A stretch of 64,000 nucleotides of DNA. Origin: Streptomyces nigrescens. GTDB lineage: Bacteria; Actinomycetota; Actinomycetes; Streptomycetales; Streptomycetaceae. The notes under the pieces were generated by a model, which did no database searches, was not told the origin of the DNA, and worked only from the letters and a program-made list of their open reading frames with translations. Shown here piece after piece: positions 8,673 through 16,810 of the stretch; position 1 is the first letter of the stretch, and every line of letters starts with the position of its first letter. A program made the translations under genes and the position numbers. Where the stretch lies: positions 930,001 to 994,000 of the forward strand of contig AP026073.1 of the NCBI GenBank assembly GCA_024349765.1. Direction: 5' to 3'.

Positions 8673-8908
8673 TGGCGGCGCAGTCGGTCTGGCGGTTCGC
8701 GGACTGGGCTCTGATGGCCGACTCCTCGGGGAGCGGCCCGATCTACGTGCAGGAATGCATGTCCTGCGGTGACGATTCGGGTGCGGCGGATGAAGCCGAG
8801 GGACCGGACGTGTGGTGCCTGCGGCATGCGGGCCGTACCGGACACACCGGGTTCCGGAGTGTGGTGACGACCTTCTACCGCGCCTCGCTCGTAGAGGGCC
8901 CTCGCTGA
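8672..8908 (+). CDS. Small CxxC protein (DUF7848-like)
   Basis: The protein has 78 residues from the ATG at 8672; a GTG at 8669 is also possible. It carries ECMSCGDDS, then a conserved Trp-Cys and a His (VWCLRHAGRTGH), which together can form a small zinc-binding treble-clef-like fold. The spacing C-x2-C, about 16 residues, then W/C/H matches short proteins annotated DUF7848 that are abundant in Streptomyces mobile regions; this assignment is from memory. It is co-transcribed with the preceding gene and followed by two strong hairpins. Confidence 0.65.
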   Translation: MAAQSVWRFADWALMADSSGSGPIYVQECMSCGDDSGAADEAEGPDVWCLRHAGRTGHTGFRSVVTTFYRASLVEGPR

Positions 8909-8937
8909 CCCTCGCGCAAAACAACCGAAGACCGAGA

Positions 8938-9025
8938 CCGGGCCACCCCGTCAGCCGTGGAAAGCGAAGGGTGGCCCGGCAGGGGGCGCAGCGGCCCCCG
9001 GTGCCTGATGGTACCGGGGCCGCTG
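8938..9025 (+). terminator. Tandem hairpin terminators
   Basis: The first hairpin pairs CCGGGCCACCC (8938-8948) with GGGTGGCCCGG (8969-8979). The second pairs CAGCGGCCCC...GGT (8989-9002) with ACCGGGGCCGCTG (9013-9025) around one bulge. They lie 30 and 80 bases past the stop of the small CxxC gene. Confidence 0.65.
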
Positions 9026-9094
9026 TGCTGCCATTCCGCCCCGGCCAAAAAGAAGTTGATGAAGCGTTAGCGCACCGGGACGGAGGCGGCGCAC

Positions 9095-9394
9095 GTGATG
9101 CGCGATGACGGAGATGGGCTGATGGGTGACCTGAACGACGTAGGGCCCGATGCCTGGGTGTGGAACCCCAACGTCGATTACCTGTCCGGCTGGCGGCACG
9201 CCAGGGAGTCGGCGGGCCGGCTGAATGACGCGCTGCGGGACGCGGGCCTGGATTCGTCGACCGTCTGGGCGGTACCCAATGTCGATGCCGATGGCCGCGG
9301 GGTCGTACGACTCGCAGCGTCCCTGCCCGCCGCCGATGAGCTGGCAGAGCTGCTGAGGCCGCGCAGCACACATTCTCGACGGCGGGAGGCGTGA
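9095..9394 (+). CDS. Small hypothetical protein
   Basis: The protein has 99 residues from the GTG at 9095 (ATG at 9098 also possible), with GGAGG at 9082-9086. It contains NPNVDYLSGWRHARESAGRLNDALRDAGL and an Asp-rich central strand. No cysteine pair or membrane segment is present. A family of short proteins like this recurs in Streptomyces genomes near integrated plasmids. Function unknown. Confidence 0.6.
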   Translation: MMRDDGDGLMGDLNDVGPDAWVWNPNVDYLSGWRHARESAGRLNDALRDAGLDSSTVWAVPNVDADGRGVVRLAASLPAADELAELLRPRSTHSRRREA

Positions 9395-9903
9395 TGAAGT
9401 CACCGTTGCCACACTGCTCCCCGCCACCCACAACCCGCAGCCGGACGCGCCACCACGGCGGCGCCGCGCTGAGCGGAGCGCCCACGACGGGCCTAGCCAC
9501 AGCGCGGCAGCTGCCAGCTCCCCCTCAGCCACAGCCGGGCAGTTCGATCTCCTCACGCGCCTGCATCTGTGACGGCGGGAGTACGGCGCCCCGCTTCCAC
9601 GGCCGTTGCAGTCCGGTCTCCGGGCCCACGCCCCCCACCTCTCCTCCCGTAGCCAGCCTCCTTGACGCGCGTAACGATGAGAGTGGCACTCGGCAGAGCA
9701 CCCGCCATGTGAGCCGCTTGGCGCTTCTGTCGTGCCCGCGGGGGAGAGGGCGCCTTCGGGCGCTGATAGGCGTGCTGGTGTGGGCGGCGGGGCGTCCGGC
9801 GGGACCGGCCGCCAGGCCGCAGCCCGCCGGGGCGGCCCGGCCGCCGGCGCGCCAGGGGCGCGCCCTTGAGAAAGTAAAGAAGGTTTCGACCGATCGTCAG
9901 CCG
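9395..9903. other. 509-base gap without a convincing gene
   Basis: Long open frames on both strands run through here, but their translations are compositionally biased and without a ribosome-binding site. The right third is extremely G+C-rich. The only structured element is the hairpin at 9846-9864. Confidence 0.5.
9846..9864 (-). terminator. Hairpin downstream of the GntR gene
   Basis: GGCGCGCC (9846-9853) and GGCGCGCC (9857-9864) are each self-complementary and pair across AGG. The hairpin lies 40 bases past the GntR stop. No U tract is evident. Confidence 0.4.
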
Positions 9904-10686
9904 TCAGGCCGTCGCGGTGCGCGCGTTGCCGTCCTCATCGGCGGTGATCCGATAGCCGAGTTGGGCGCGGTCGGCGCCGAGGCACAGCTCTTCCAGGATG
10001 AGGGCCTGGCGGTCGAGGCGGTGTGTGGTGCGGGTGGTGTGCAGGACCGGGGTGGCGTCGGGGAGGTGCAGAGCAGACCGCTCGTCGGGGAGGGGCATGC
10101 GCGCGCGTACGGTCTCGTGCCACCACAGCTCGTGACCAGCATTGGCGAGCATTCCGTAGATCGCCTCCGGCTCGGCGTCGGGGCTGTCGGCGAGACCCGG
10201 CACCTGGTCGGCGGTGGCGAACGGGATCAAGGTGCGGTGCAAGGCTCGGGCGCCGGTTGCCTGGTGGAGGAGCGTGCGGTCGCAGCCGAACACCTCCTCC
10301 CTCTCTCCCAGTTGGAGGAGCGATCCGGTGGCCGCGGTGGTCTGCGTCCGGTAGACACTCGGGCCGTCGACGATCTTCCAGGTCTCGCCGTCAGCGGTGG
10401 TGAACTGGTCCGCTCCACTGAGGCTGACGCGGCGCTCGACGGTGAGCACCGGCAGGCCGGAGGACCGGACAAAACTGCCCTTGCCGTGCTTGACCTCGAT
10501 CAGCCCTTCGGCCCGGAGCGCGGCAATCGCGTTGCGCACGGTGGGGCGGGAGACCTTGTAGCGCTCGATGAGCTGGGCTTCCGAGGGGAGCGGCGCTCCG
10601 GGCTCGAACTCCCCGGACAAGATCGCCTCGCGGATAGCGGCGGCGACCTGCTGATAGAGCGCTCCCGGGCGCTGAATCTCTGCCAT
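9904..10686 (-). CDS. GntR-family (HutC type) transcriptional repressor, KorSA-like
   Basis: The protein has 260 residues. An N-terminal winged helix (residues about 8-75; PLPSEAQLIERYKVSRPTVRNAI, then KHGKGSFVR) is followed by a UTRA ligand domain. The start MAEIQRPGALYQQ at 10686 matches the usual GntR N-terminus and has GAAGG upstream. An in-frame ATG at 10728 has no ribosome-binding site and falls in the operator. In pSAM2 the corresponding KorSA protein represses its own gene and the activator of replication and transfer. Position and orientation agree: it is divergent from the replication-transfer genes with two operator-like sites between. Confidence 0.85.
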   Translation of the reverse strand: MAEIQRPGALYQQVAAAIREAILSGEFEPGAPLPSEAQLIERYKVSRPTVRNAIAALRAEGLIEVKHGKGSFVRSSGLPVLTVERRVSLSGADQFTTADGETWKIVDGPSVYRTQTTAATGSLLQLGEREEVFGCDRTLLHQATGARALHRTLIPFATADQVPGLADSPDAEPEAIYGMLANAGHELWWHETVRARMPLPDERSALHLPDATPVLHTTRTTHRLDRQALILEELCLGADRAQLGYRITADEDGNARTATA

Positions 10687-10727
10687 TACGGGGCCTTCGT
10701 CTCGGTCGGATAGGCGAGGCGTGCGCA

Positions 10728-10823
10728 TGACGTCAGTCGTCGCACATCACTCGTCAGCATAAGTGCTTGCGCGCGAGCCGCATAGAGGCCCATAGTCGTA
10801 ACTCGTCAGGACAAGTGACGTCA
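10728..10823. promoter_or_regulatory. Duplicated operator region between GntR repressor and transfer operon
   Basis: ACTCGTCAGCATAAGTG (10749-10765) and ACTCGTCAGGACAAGTG (10801-10817) are near-identical. The second is an imperfect dyad, ACTCGTC-AG-GACAAGT, as expected for a GntR/HutC dimer. In addition TGACGTCAGTC occurs twice, at 10728 and 10816. One pair sits over the repressor start side and the other ahead of the SCO3933-family gene, so one repressor could shut both promoters. Confidence 0.7.
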
Positions 10824-10866
10824 GTCAGATTGGCTGACGCCTCAATGGCCAAGGAGGCCAAACAAC

Positions 10867-11223
10867 ATGCAGTCCATCCCTGTGGACACCACCCGGCTCG
10901 GCGTGCTCCGTTGCGCCGTCGCGCCGGAACCGAAGATCGCGGACTTCGAGAGCAAGGAGGTGAAGAAGGACCGGGACGGCAACACGATCTACACCGTCGG
11001 TGTCACGGTCCGACAGGAAGGCCGGCGGGTCTCGGTGATCGAGATCTCGGTCAGCGGAGAGCCGAAGGGCGTCGAAGAGGGCCACGAAATCAAGGTCACC
11101 GGCCTCGAAGCCTTCGCGTGGGCGATGGGCGACCGGCACGGGATCAGTTTCCGCGCCGCCGCCATCACGCCCGTGCCGGCCGTACCGACCGGCGCCGCTC
11201 AGCGCAAGGCGGGTGAGGCGTGA
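10867..11223 (+). CDS. SCO3933-family regulatory protein
   Basis: The protein has 118 residues, beginning MQSIPVDTTRLGVLRCAVAP. AAGGAGG at 10850-10856 is an excellent ribosome-binding site. The body is a small beta barrel-like sequence (VGVTVRQEGRRVSVIEISVSGEP, HEIKVTGLEAFAW) seen in Streptomyces integrative elements immediately before the FtsK-like gene. I recall the name from genome annotation. It is presumed to take part in replication or transfer control. It overlaps the next gene as TGATG and heads the operon controlled by the duplicated operators. Confidence 0.8.
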   Translation: MQSIPVDTTRLGVLRCAVAPEPKIADFESKEVKKDRDGNTIYTVGVTVRQEGRRVSVIEISVSGEPKGVEEGHEIKVTGLEAFAWAMGDRHGISFRAAAITPVPAVPTGAAQRKAGEA

Positions 11224-12527
11224 TGGGACCGGTCACCATCGCCTTCCTCCTGGCAGCGCTGGCCTGGGTCCTGGTCATTAGCAACTACATGCGGGAGCGG
11301 TACCCGGTCAGCTCCTGGTACCTCACCGGCTACCCGGTGGCCGTCGTCCGGGTCCTGGGGAGCTGGCGGAAGGTCGCACTGATCAACGACCTGACCGTCT
11401 CGCGCCGACCCACGCGCGGACGCGTCGGTGACTTGATCGTCAAGGGGGAGGCGCTGCGGCCCATCGCTCCGCGGATCTCCTTCCCCACAGCGACCCGGAC
11501 GGGATTGCGCGTGGAGGTACGGCTCCACGCCGGCCAGACTCCGGCGCCGTTCATCGCGGCTGCGGACGCCTTGGCGCACGCCTGGCGCATGCACGCGGTG
11601 CGCGTCTCCTCGCCGGAGCGCGGCATCGTCCGCCTGGTCGCCACAGCCAGCGATCCCCTGGAGCGGCCCGACATTGCCTCAGCTCCGGCCGCTCTCCTCT
11701 CGGTCCTGCTCGGGGCACTGGAGAGCGGCGGTGCGTGGGTGATGAACCTGCGGAAGGAGCCGCACTGGCTGATCACCGGAGCTACCCGGTCGGGCAAGTC
11801 CACGCTCCTGGCGCGCCTCATCACGCAACTCGCGCCGCAGCCGGTCGCCCTCGTCGGTATCGACTGCAAGGGAGGCATGGAACTGGGGCTCTTCGGTAGC
11901 CGGCTCACTGCTCTGGCCACCTGCCGCCGCGAGGCTGCCGCCGTACTCGGCGCGCTCGTGGTGGAGATGCAGGACCGGATGCGCATCTGCCGGGCGGCGG
12001 GCGCGCGCTCGATCTGGGAGCTGCCCGAGAAACAGCGGCCGGCTCCGGTCGTCCTCATCGTCGACGAACTGGCCGAGTTGTACCTGTCCAACGGAACCCG
12101 GGGAGACCGGGCGGAGGCGGAGCAGTGCTCCACGTACCTCCTGCGGCTGGCTCAGCTCGGCGGCGCACTCGGACTCCACCTGGTGGTCGCCGGGCAGCGG
12201 GTCGGCTCTGAACTCGGCTCCGGCGTCACCGCCTTGCGGGCCCAGCTCGGCGGTCGGATCTGCCACCGGGTGAACGATCCCGGCACGGCGGAGATGACCC
12301 TCGGCGATCTCAACAAGGACGCCGTGGCCGTAGCTCAGTCGATCAGCGCGGAGGAGAAGGGCGTAGCCGTCTGCACCGGCACGGACGGCGGCTGGGGCCG
12401 AGCCCGCTCGCATCTCACGCGGGCTGAAGAGGCCAAGGAAGCCGCGGTGAAGTACGCCGAGCTGGCTCCCGAACTCCCGGGCCTCGTACGTGCCCTGGAA
12501 TCCCTGGATGCGGAGGCAGACGCATGA
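11223..12527 (+). CDS. FtsK/SpoIIIE-domain DNA translocase (TraSA-like transfer protein)
   Basis: The protein has 434 residues. It has an N-terminal membrane segment (residues about 3-20), a central region, then a RecA-like motor with Walker A GATRSGKST (186-194) and Walker B VVLIVDELAELY (Asp281, Glu282). The later AGQR motif fits FtsK/TraB enzymes. In actinomycete conjugative elements one such protein moves double-stranded DNA between mycelial cells as a hexamer. It is shorter than TraB of conjugative plasmids but normal for the SCO3932/TraSA group. The ATG overlaps the preceding stop; an alternative GTG lies at 11220. The stop overlaps the next start (ATGA). Confidence 0.85.
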   Translation: MGPVTIAFLLAALAWVLVISNYMRERYPVSSWYLTGYPVAVVRVLGSWRKVALINDLTVSRRPTRGRVGDLIVKGEALRPIAPRISFPTATRTGLRVEVRLHAGQTPAPFIAAADALAHAWRMHAVRVSSPERGIVRLVATASDPLERPDIASAPAALLSVLLGALESGGAWVMNLRKEPHWLITGATRSGKSTLLARLITQLAPQPVALVGIDCKGGMELGLFGSRLTALATCRREAAAVLGALVVEMQDRMRICRAAGARSIWELPEKQRPAPVVLIVDELAELYLSNGTRGDRAEAEQCSTYLLRLAQLGGALGLHLVVAGQRVGSELGSGVTALRAQLGGRICHRVNDPGTAEMTLGDLNKDAVAVAQSISAEEKGVAVCTGTDGGWGRARSHLTRAEEAKEAAVKYAELAPELPGLVRALESLDAEADA

Positions 12528-12718
12528 GCGAGGTAGCAGCCATCCCGTTCGCGGTGGCCTTCGGAATCATCACCGTGCTTCTGGTGCGCTCCCGCGACGT
12601 CCGGGCCTGGGAAGCCGTGCTCATCGCCCTCTTCGGCGTCTACATCGGCCAGACCCCGGTCATCTTCACCATCAACGGTCTCGTGACCTGGGTCTTCTCC
12701 GGCTTCCAGCACACCTAG
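12524..12718 (+). CDS. Small membrane protein, possible spread (Spd) protein
   Basis: The protein has 64 residues with two hydrophobic segments (about 6-20 and 30-57). It is translationally coupled to the FtsK-like gene by ATGA. Small membrane proteins at this position in pSAM2-like elements are linked to intramycelial spread (Spd). The assignment rests on position and size only. Confidence 0.7.
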   Translation: MSEVAAIPFAVAFGIITVLLVRSRDVRAWEAVLIALFGVYIGQTPVIFTINGLVTWVFSGFQHT

Positions 12719-12733
12719 GAACGGGAGACACAC

Positions 12734-12847
12734 ATGCCCATGCGCCGTGTGCGCTGCCCTCACTGCAAGGGCGAAGGGTCTCGTACCACCTGGACCGGTC
12801 GCCGGCACAAGTGCCGGATCTGCCGGGGCGCGGGAACCATCCGCTGA
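12734..12847 (+). CDS. 37-aa double zinc-ribbon peptide
   Basis: The frame MPMRRVRCPHCKGEG... to ...CRICRGAGTIR has two CxxCxGxG motifs, the DnaJ-type zinc-finger half repeat, in only 37 residues. GGGAGA at 12723-12728 is a good ribosome-binding site. It lies between the Spd-like gene and repSA, where comparable tiny genes occur in related elements. It may bind zinc and nucleic acid or protein; role unknown. Confidence 0.75.
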   Translation: MPMRRVRCPHCKGEGSRTTWTGRRHKCRICRGAGTIR

Positions 12848-12885
12848 CTCTTCGCCCAGCACCTCACCACTCAAGGAGCGAACCC

Positions 12886-14384
12886 ATGGACGACACCACG
12901 CCACCACCTAGCCACCGTGCCGCTTCGGCGGCCCACCCCGGGAGGTCACCACCATCCCCGCCGAGATCACCTCGGCTGACAGGCGTGCCGTCCTCGACCG
13001 TGCGGCGCGCCTGCGTCAGCTCTCCGAAATCGACCGCGACGCCATCCGGCTCGCACAAGACCCGCAATTCCCTCGCTGGCTTGAGCAGATCACCGCCACC
13101 GGCGGCTGCGCCCACCCGGTCCACCTGGCCGGCTCGACCACCACGCGCGACGCCACGACCGGCGAGATCCTGCACCACTACGACACCCGAAACGAACCCG
13201 GCGAACGCCTCCTCGTCCGTTGCCGCAACCGCCGCGCCACCGTCTGCGCACCCTGCTCCCGCCTCCACGCCGGAGACACGTTCCACCTCGTCCGTGCCGG
13301 ACTCATCGGTGGGAAAAACGTCCCGGACGACGTGCGCGAACACCCTCGGCTCTTCGTCACCCTGACCGCCCCGTCCTTCGGCCCGGTTCATCGCGCGTCC
13401 ACCGCCGGTGAACGCTGCCGACCGCGACGCCATGCAGCCCACTGCCCACACGAACGCCCGACCGGCTGCTCCTCCGCCCACGACCCCGCTGACTCCCTTG
13501 TCGGCCAGCCGCTCTGCACTGACTGCTACGACTACGTGGCGCACGTCCTCTGGCACGCGCACGCGGGTCAGCTCTGGGACCGGTTCACACGTGCCGTCCG
13601 TCGACGCCTCGCCGTGGCGGCCGGCCTACCGCAGAGCCACTTCCCCGATCACGCCCGACTGTCCTTCGCCAAGGTCGCCGAGTATCAGAAGCGCGCGGCG
13701 GTTCACGTCCATGCTGTCGTCCGGCTCGACGGCCCGGCCGGTCCGGCAGAACCCCCGCCGGCATGGGGAACAGCCGATCGACTCGCCTCCGCCGTGCAGG
13801 CTGCTGCCCGCTCCGTCGTCGTGCAGGCGCCGTACAGCCGGGCCGTCGGTGAACACGCATTGCGCTGGGGCCAGGAGACCGACGTTCGGCCGCTCCGTGC
13901 TCGCGCTGAGGACCACGGCCTGACTGATGACGCCGTGGCTGCGTACGTGGCCAAGTACGTCACCAAGGGAGCGAGCGAAACGGCGGCTGGAGCCGATCGA
14001 CGGCTCTCGGCTTGGGATGACATCGACGCGGTGCCCGCCTCGCCGCACGTGCGGGCCCTGATGCGGACCTGCTGGAGGCTCGGCAGCCTGGCCGAGTTCA
14101 AACCGCTGCGACTGCGGTCCTGGGCACACACCCTCGGCTTCCGCGGGCACATCCTTACCAAGTCCCAGGCGTACTCAGCGACGTACGCGGCACTGCGGGG
14201 GAAGCGGGCTTCGCACGAGGGGCACGACGATCTACCCGGCGCGCTCACGGATGCCTCCTGGCGCTATGTCGGCTCCGGCCACACACCAGGCGCGGCCCTC
14301 ATCGCGGCAGGGGTCGCTGAAGACCTTGCACGCTCCCGTGCCCTCCATGCGGAGGCAAGGCAAATGGGGGAGTGGTGCACATAG
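12886..14384 (+). pseudogene. repSA: RepSA-type replication initiator, frameshifted near the N-terminus
   Basis: The ATG at 12886 has AAGGAG upstream (about 12872) and encodes MDDTTPPPSHRAASA. The conserved protein then continues in another frame from about 12927: GGPPREVTTIPAEITSADRR, later RNRRATVCAPCSRLHAGD, then YVAKYVTKGASET and HTPGAALIAAGVAEDLA to 14384. In the ATG frame the downstream translation is nonsense; in the conserved frame a TAG lies at 12909 and no ATG or GTG occurs until 13332. One missing G at GCGGCCCACC (about 12930) would restore a continuous protein of about 499 residues. RepSA starts rolling-circle replication of the excised element. A sequencing error or a -1 ribosomal shift would be alternatives. 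Confidence 0.8.
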
Positions 14385-14461
14385 CCGCTACACCCGTGCG
14401 TGACACCCAACCTCGCCACCACACACCATTGCCTAACGGTCTGGCTGTCGGAGCGAAATCA

Positions 14462-14539
14462 GTGATCAAAAGCGAGATCGTGATCGTGGACGACGATGGC
14501 AACGAGGAACCGTTCGATCCTTCGAAGTGGTTCGAGTAG
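14462..14539 (+). CDS. Possible 25-aa peptide downstream of repSA
   Basis: GTG at 14462, with GGAG at 14449-14452, encodes a short acidic peptide ending DPSKWFE. It occupies the place where pSAM2 carries xis and int, but it is not a helix-turn-helix excisionase. It could be the leftover tail of a lost gene. A strong terminator follows immediately. Confidence 0.4.
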   Translation: MIKSEIVIVDDDGNEEPFDPSKWFE

Positions 14540-14544
14540 GAAGA

Positions 14545-14577
14545 GAGCCGCCTTCCAGACGATCTGGGAGGCGGCTC
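14545..14577 (+). terminator. Rho-independent-like terminator after repSA
   Basis: GAGCCGCCTTCCAGA (14545-14559) pairs with TCTGGGAGGCGGCTC (14563-14577), a 15-bp stem with one mismatch and a three-base loop. It probably ends the replication-transfer operon. Confidence 0.75.
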
Positions 14578-14740
14578 ATGCGCTAGGGAAGCGTCTCCCG
14601 GCCCCGGGCGAGCGTCCCCCGAGATCTTCCGGGAAAATATCGCGACGACGCCGCGCACATATGTGCCGTACGGGGGAACACACACAGGGCATAGCCTCAA
14701 GCGCACGGCCCCGGGCCAGTCGGTCGTGACAATCGCGGTC

Positions 14741-15208
14741 ATGACATCGATGAAGGAGACCTTTCACCAGGCCCTGCAGAATGCGCTGGCCAGCCGGGAC
14801 ACAGTCAGCATCCGCAGGACCCTGATCGAGGTGTTGGAACGAGATCCCTCCAAAGCGGAGGTCTCGGCAGCCCACAAGGCGGCCCGAAGGATCGCCGAGG
14901 ACGGGGACGCGGTCCTCATCTCCCTGCTTCCTGACCAGGCCGGCGCTGACGCCTACATGCCTACGGCCCGTGGGGCCGGGATGCGGGCGTCGAAGTACCT
15001 GACGGTCGACGAGAAGATCATCAAGGACTTGCCCTGCCGCGTCGAGCTCGCCACAGAGAGGTGGGACGCGCTCATCGACGAAGGCATGCGGCTTACCCAA
15101 CAGCGGATCGAAAGTGATCCGTTGCTGTCGGCGTTCTTGCCGGGCTGGAAGGCCGAATCACCTGCCGAGAAGCGGGCCCGACTCACGGCAGAGGCATCAG
15201 TCAACTGA
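14741..15208 (+). CDS. Hypothetical helical protein
   Basis: The protein has 155 residues, starting MTSMKETFHQALQNALASRD. It is mainly helical and charged (RRTLIEVLERDPSKAEVSAAHKAARR), with no membrane segment or known motif. No clear ribosome-binding site precedes the ATG at 14741; the ATG at 14750 and upstream in-frame codons are alternatives. It lies in the element between the repSA terminator and a convergent membrane gene. I do not recognise it. Confidence 0.6.
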   Translation: MTSMKETFHQALQNALASRDTVSIRRTLIEVLERDPSKAEVSAAHKAARRIAEDGDAVLISLLPDQAGADAYMPTARGAGMRASKYLTVDEKIIKDLPCRVELATERWDALIDEGMRLTQQRIESDPLLSAFLPGWKAESPAEKRARLTAEASVN

Positions 15209-15302
15209 CCTGGCGTTCAGAGCCCCTCTGCCAGCACACAAGGCAGGAAGCGCGACGCAGGCGGTGGACCTTCGAAGCCCACCGACATGTACGCGGTGGT
15301 CA

Positions 15303-15875
15303 TCAGTTGCCCGGGACGTAGCCCAGCAGGACAGATTGGCTCGTGCTGAGGAATTCCTGGTAGGCCGCCTTCATCTCTAGACCTTCGTCATGCAAAATGT
15401 CCGCCCACTCGGCTATGGCGGCGTCTGGCAGCTGAGCCGCGTCTTCGTTCCATAGGCGCATCGTGGTCGCGAAGCGCGCCACCTTGTCGCGAAGCACCCC
15501 ACCTGCGATATGTATCGCGCTGGGACCCAGGAGCGCCAGATGGCTACAGGTTCCTGCCAATTCGGGGATGCATTGTTGGAGGGACTGCATCGCCGAATCA
15601 TCTACCGCTATTCCTGCGAATAGCTGATCTCGCCCCTGTTGTGCCTGCATGTGGAAATTGGTGTAGCTGTCCATCACCTTCAGGCATGCTTTCTGTCTTT
15701 CTTGGCGCACCCACTGCTGATGAGCCCATAGGGCTTCGTCCCTGACCTGTTGTCGCACGGCGGCGGCGTTTGTTTCGGCTCCTATGCGGGCTCCCCGTAC
15801 AGCGGCCAGGCCACCGACGAACGCGCCTAACAGCCCGGCCAAGCCGGCAAGAAGTCCCGCCCACCCCTGGTCCAT
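15303..15875 (-). CDS. Hypothetical membrane-anchored protein
   Basis: The protein has 190 residues, starting MDQGWAGLLAGLAGLLGAFVGG. One N-terminal Gly/Ala/Leu membrane helix (residues about 5-25) is followed by a long amphipathic helical domain rich in Gln, Arg and Ala (ETNAAAVRQQVRDEALWAHQQW). This anchor-plus-coil layout is common among uncharacterised Streptomyces proteins. Function unknown. It converges on the preceding gene with about 94 bases between. Confidence 0.65.
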   Translation of the reverse strand: MDQGWAGLLAGLAGLLGAFVGGLAAVRGARIGAETNAAAVRQQVRDEALWAHQQWVRQERQKACLKVMDSYTNFHMQAQQGRDQLFAGIAVDDSAMQSLQQCIPELAGTCSHLALLGPSAIHIAGGVLRDKVARFATTMRLWNEDAAQLPDAAIAEWADILHDEGLEMKAAYQEFLSTSQSVLLGYVPGN

Positions 15876-16538
15876 ACGCTTGAATCTGCCAGAAGAGGGT
15901 GGCTGCGGTCCCGGTTTCCGGAGGTGTGGTGTAGAGCCGGGACTCGGGGGTGCCCGGCAGGGCCGGGCTTCGGTCGGTGTCACAAAGTGCATGAGCCGGT
16001 ACCACCGCTAGGCGGTACCGGCTCGGCTGCAGTCTCACGCACCACCGTGATCGTGCGGCTGTCCCTGTGACCTGTGGTTGGAGCCAGTTGTGGTCAGGGC
16101 GACGCCTGGATCCTGGCAGGCTGTTGTCTCAGCAGCAAGGGAAATTGGGCCAGAGTTGCAGTAAGTGCGCTCCTGCTAGCTACCGAGCGCAACAGGTGTT
16201 GCGTTGCTGGAAATAACGCTCCAGGTCACTGCCCTTGCTGGACCCTGGTTTGCAGTTGATTCCTCTGTCCCCGTGGTGGTGGGATTGTTTTTCGTCTTGA
16301 GACGGAGCGGCATCAATTCCACAGGCTGGGCGTACGGCGGCCTGCGTGACTGGCACGATGCTGTGCGTCACCGGAGGGGCACCACCCGCTCCGTGAACAC
16401 CGTGTTGGAGCCAGTTCGGTGTCCGGCGGTCGTGAGGCCGTCGGGCACCCTGCGTGTGAGGAGCGTTCCTTGTCGCGACATCATTTACTTTTCCCGTGCG
16501 TAGGCCCTGAGCGTGGGGGCCGTCGTCGCCGTCGACGG
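15876..16538. other. 663-base gap with one inverted repeat
   Basis: Frames here (for example around 16204-16503) lack a ribosome-binding site and convincing composition. An inverted repeat GAGCCGGTACC...GCGGTACCGGCTC spans 15993-16024 and lies just upstream of the leftward membrane gene. It could be an operator or a terminator of lost upstream sequence. Confidence 0.45.
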
Positions 16539-16748
16539 ATGGGCGGAGGTGAGGCCGCCGTCATCATCGTGGTGCTTGTCCTGGTGGCAGCTCTCCGCAT
16601 GCTGGGCCTGCCGGCTTTGGAGAGCTTGCAACTGCTTGCGGGAGCCGGCCTTGTCGCTGTCGGCGTTGTGGGGCTTTGGTCGGCAGGATCGGCTTGGGCT
16701 CTTGTGGCTGCGCTCCGAGCGGTGCTTGCACCGTTGTCGCCGCGGTGA
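16539..16748 (+). CDS. Small two-helix membrane protein
   Basis: The protein has 69 residues, starting MGGGEAAVIIVVLVLVAALRM, with two hydrophobic stretches (about 7-20 and 30-62) and a short polar end. The start is uncertain because the ribosome-binding site is weak. The next gene begins 63 bases further on. No family recognised. Confidence 0.45.
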   Translation: MGGGEAAVIIVVLVLVAALRMLGLPALESLQLLAGAGLVAVGVVGLWSAGSAWALVAALRAVLAPLSPR

Positions 16749-16810
16749 GGGTGGCTGTGAGTCCTCCTGTGAACACCACAGTGGGCCGCCCTGCGCGGGC
16801 GGGGGAGAGC

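Noticed and set aside
9391-10713. Rightward 440-codon frame across the GntR gene
   Set aside because: It overlaps the clearly recognised GntR repressor on the opposite strand, and its own sequence is compositionally random.
12490-13365. Continuous rightward frame over the 5' part of repSA
   Set aside because: Only the first 15 codons after the ATG at 12886 make sense. The rest is the out-of-phase reading of the RepSA N-terminus.
16204-16503. Possible 99-residue gene in the gap before the small membrane protein
   Set aside because: No ribosome-binding site, no codon bias typical of this genome and no recognisable protein feature.
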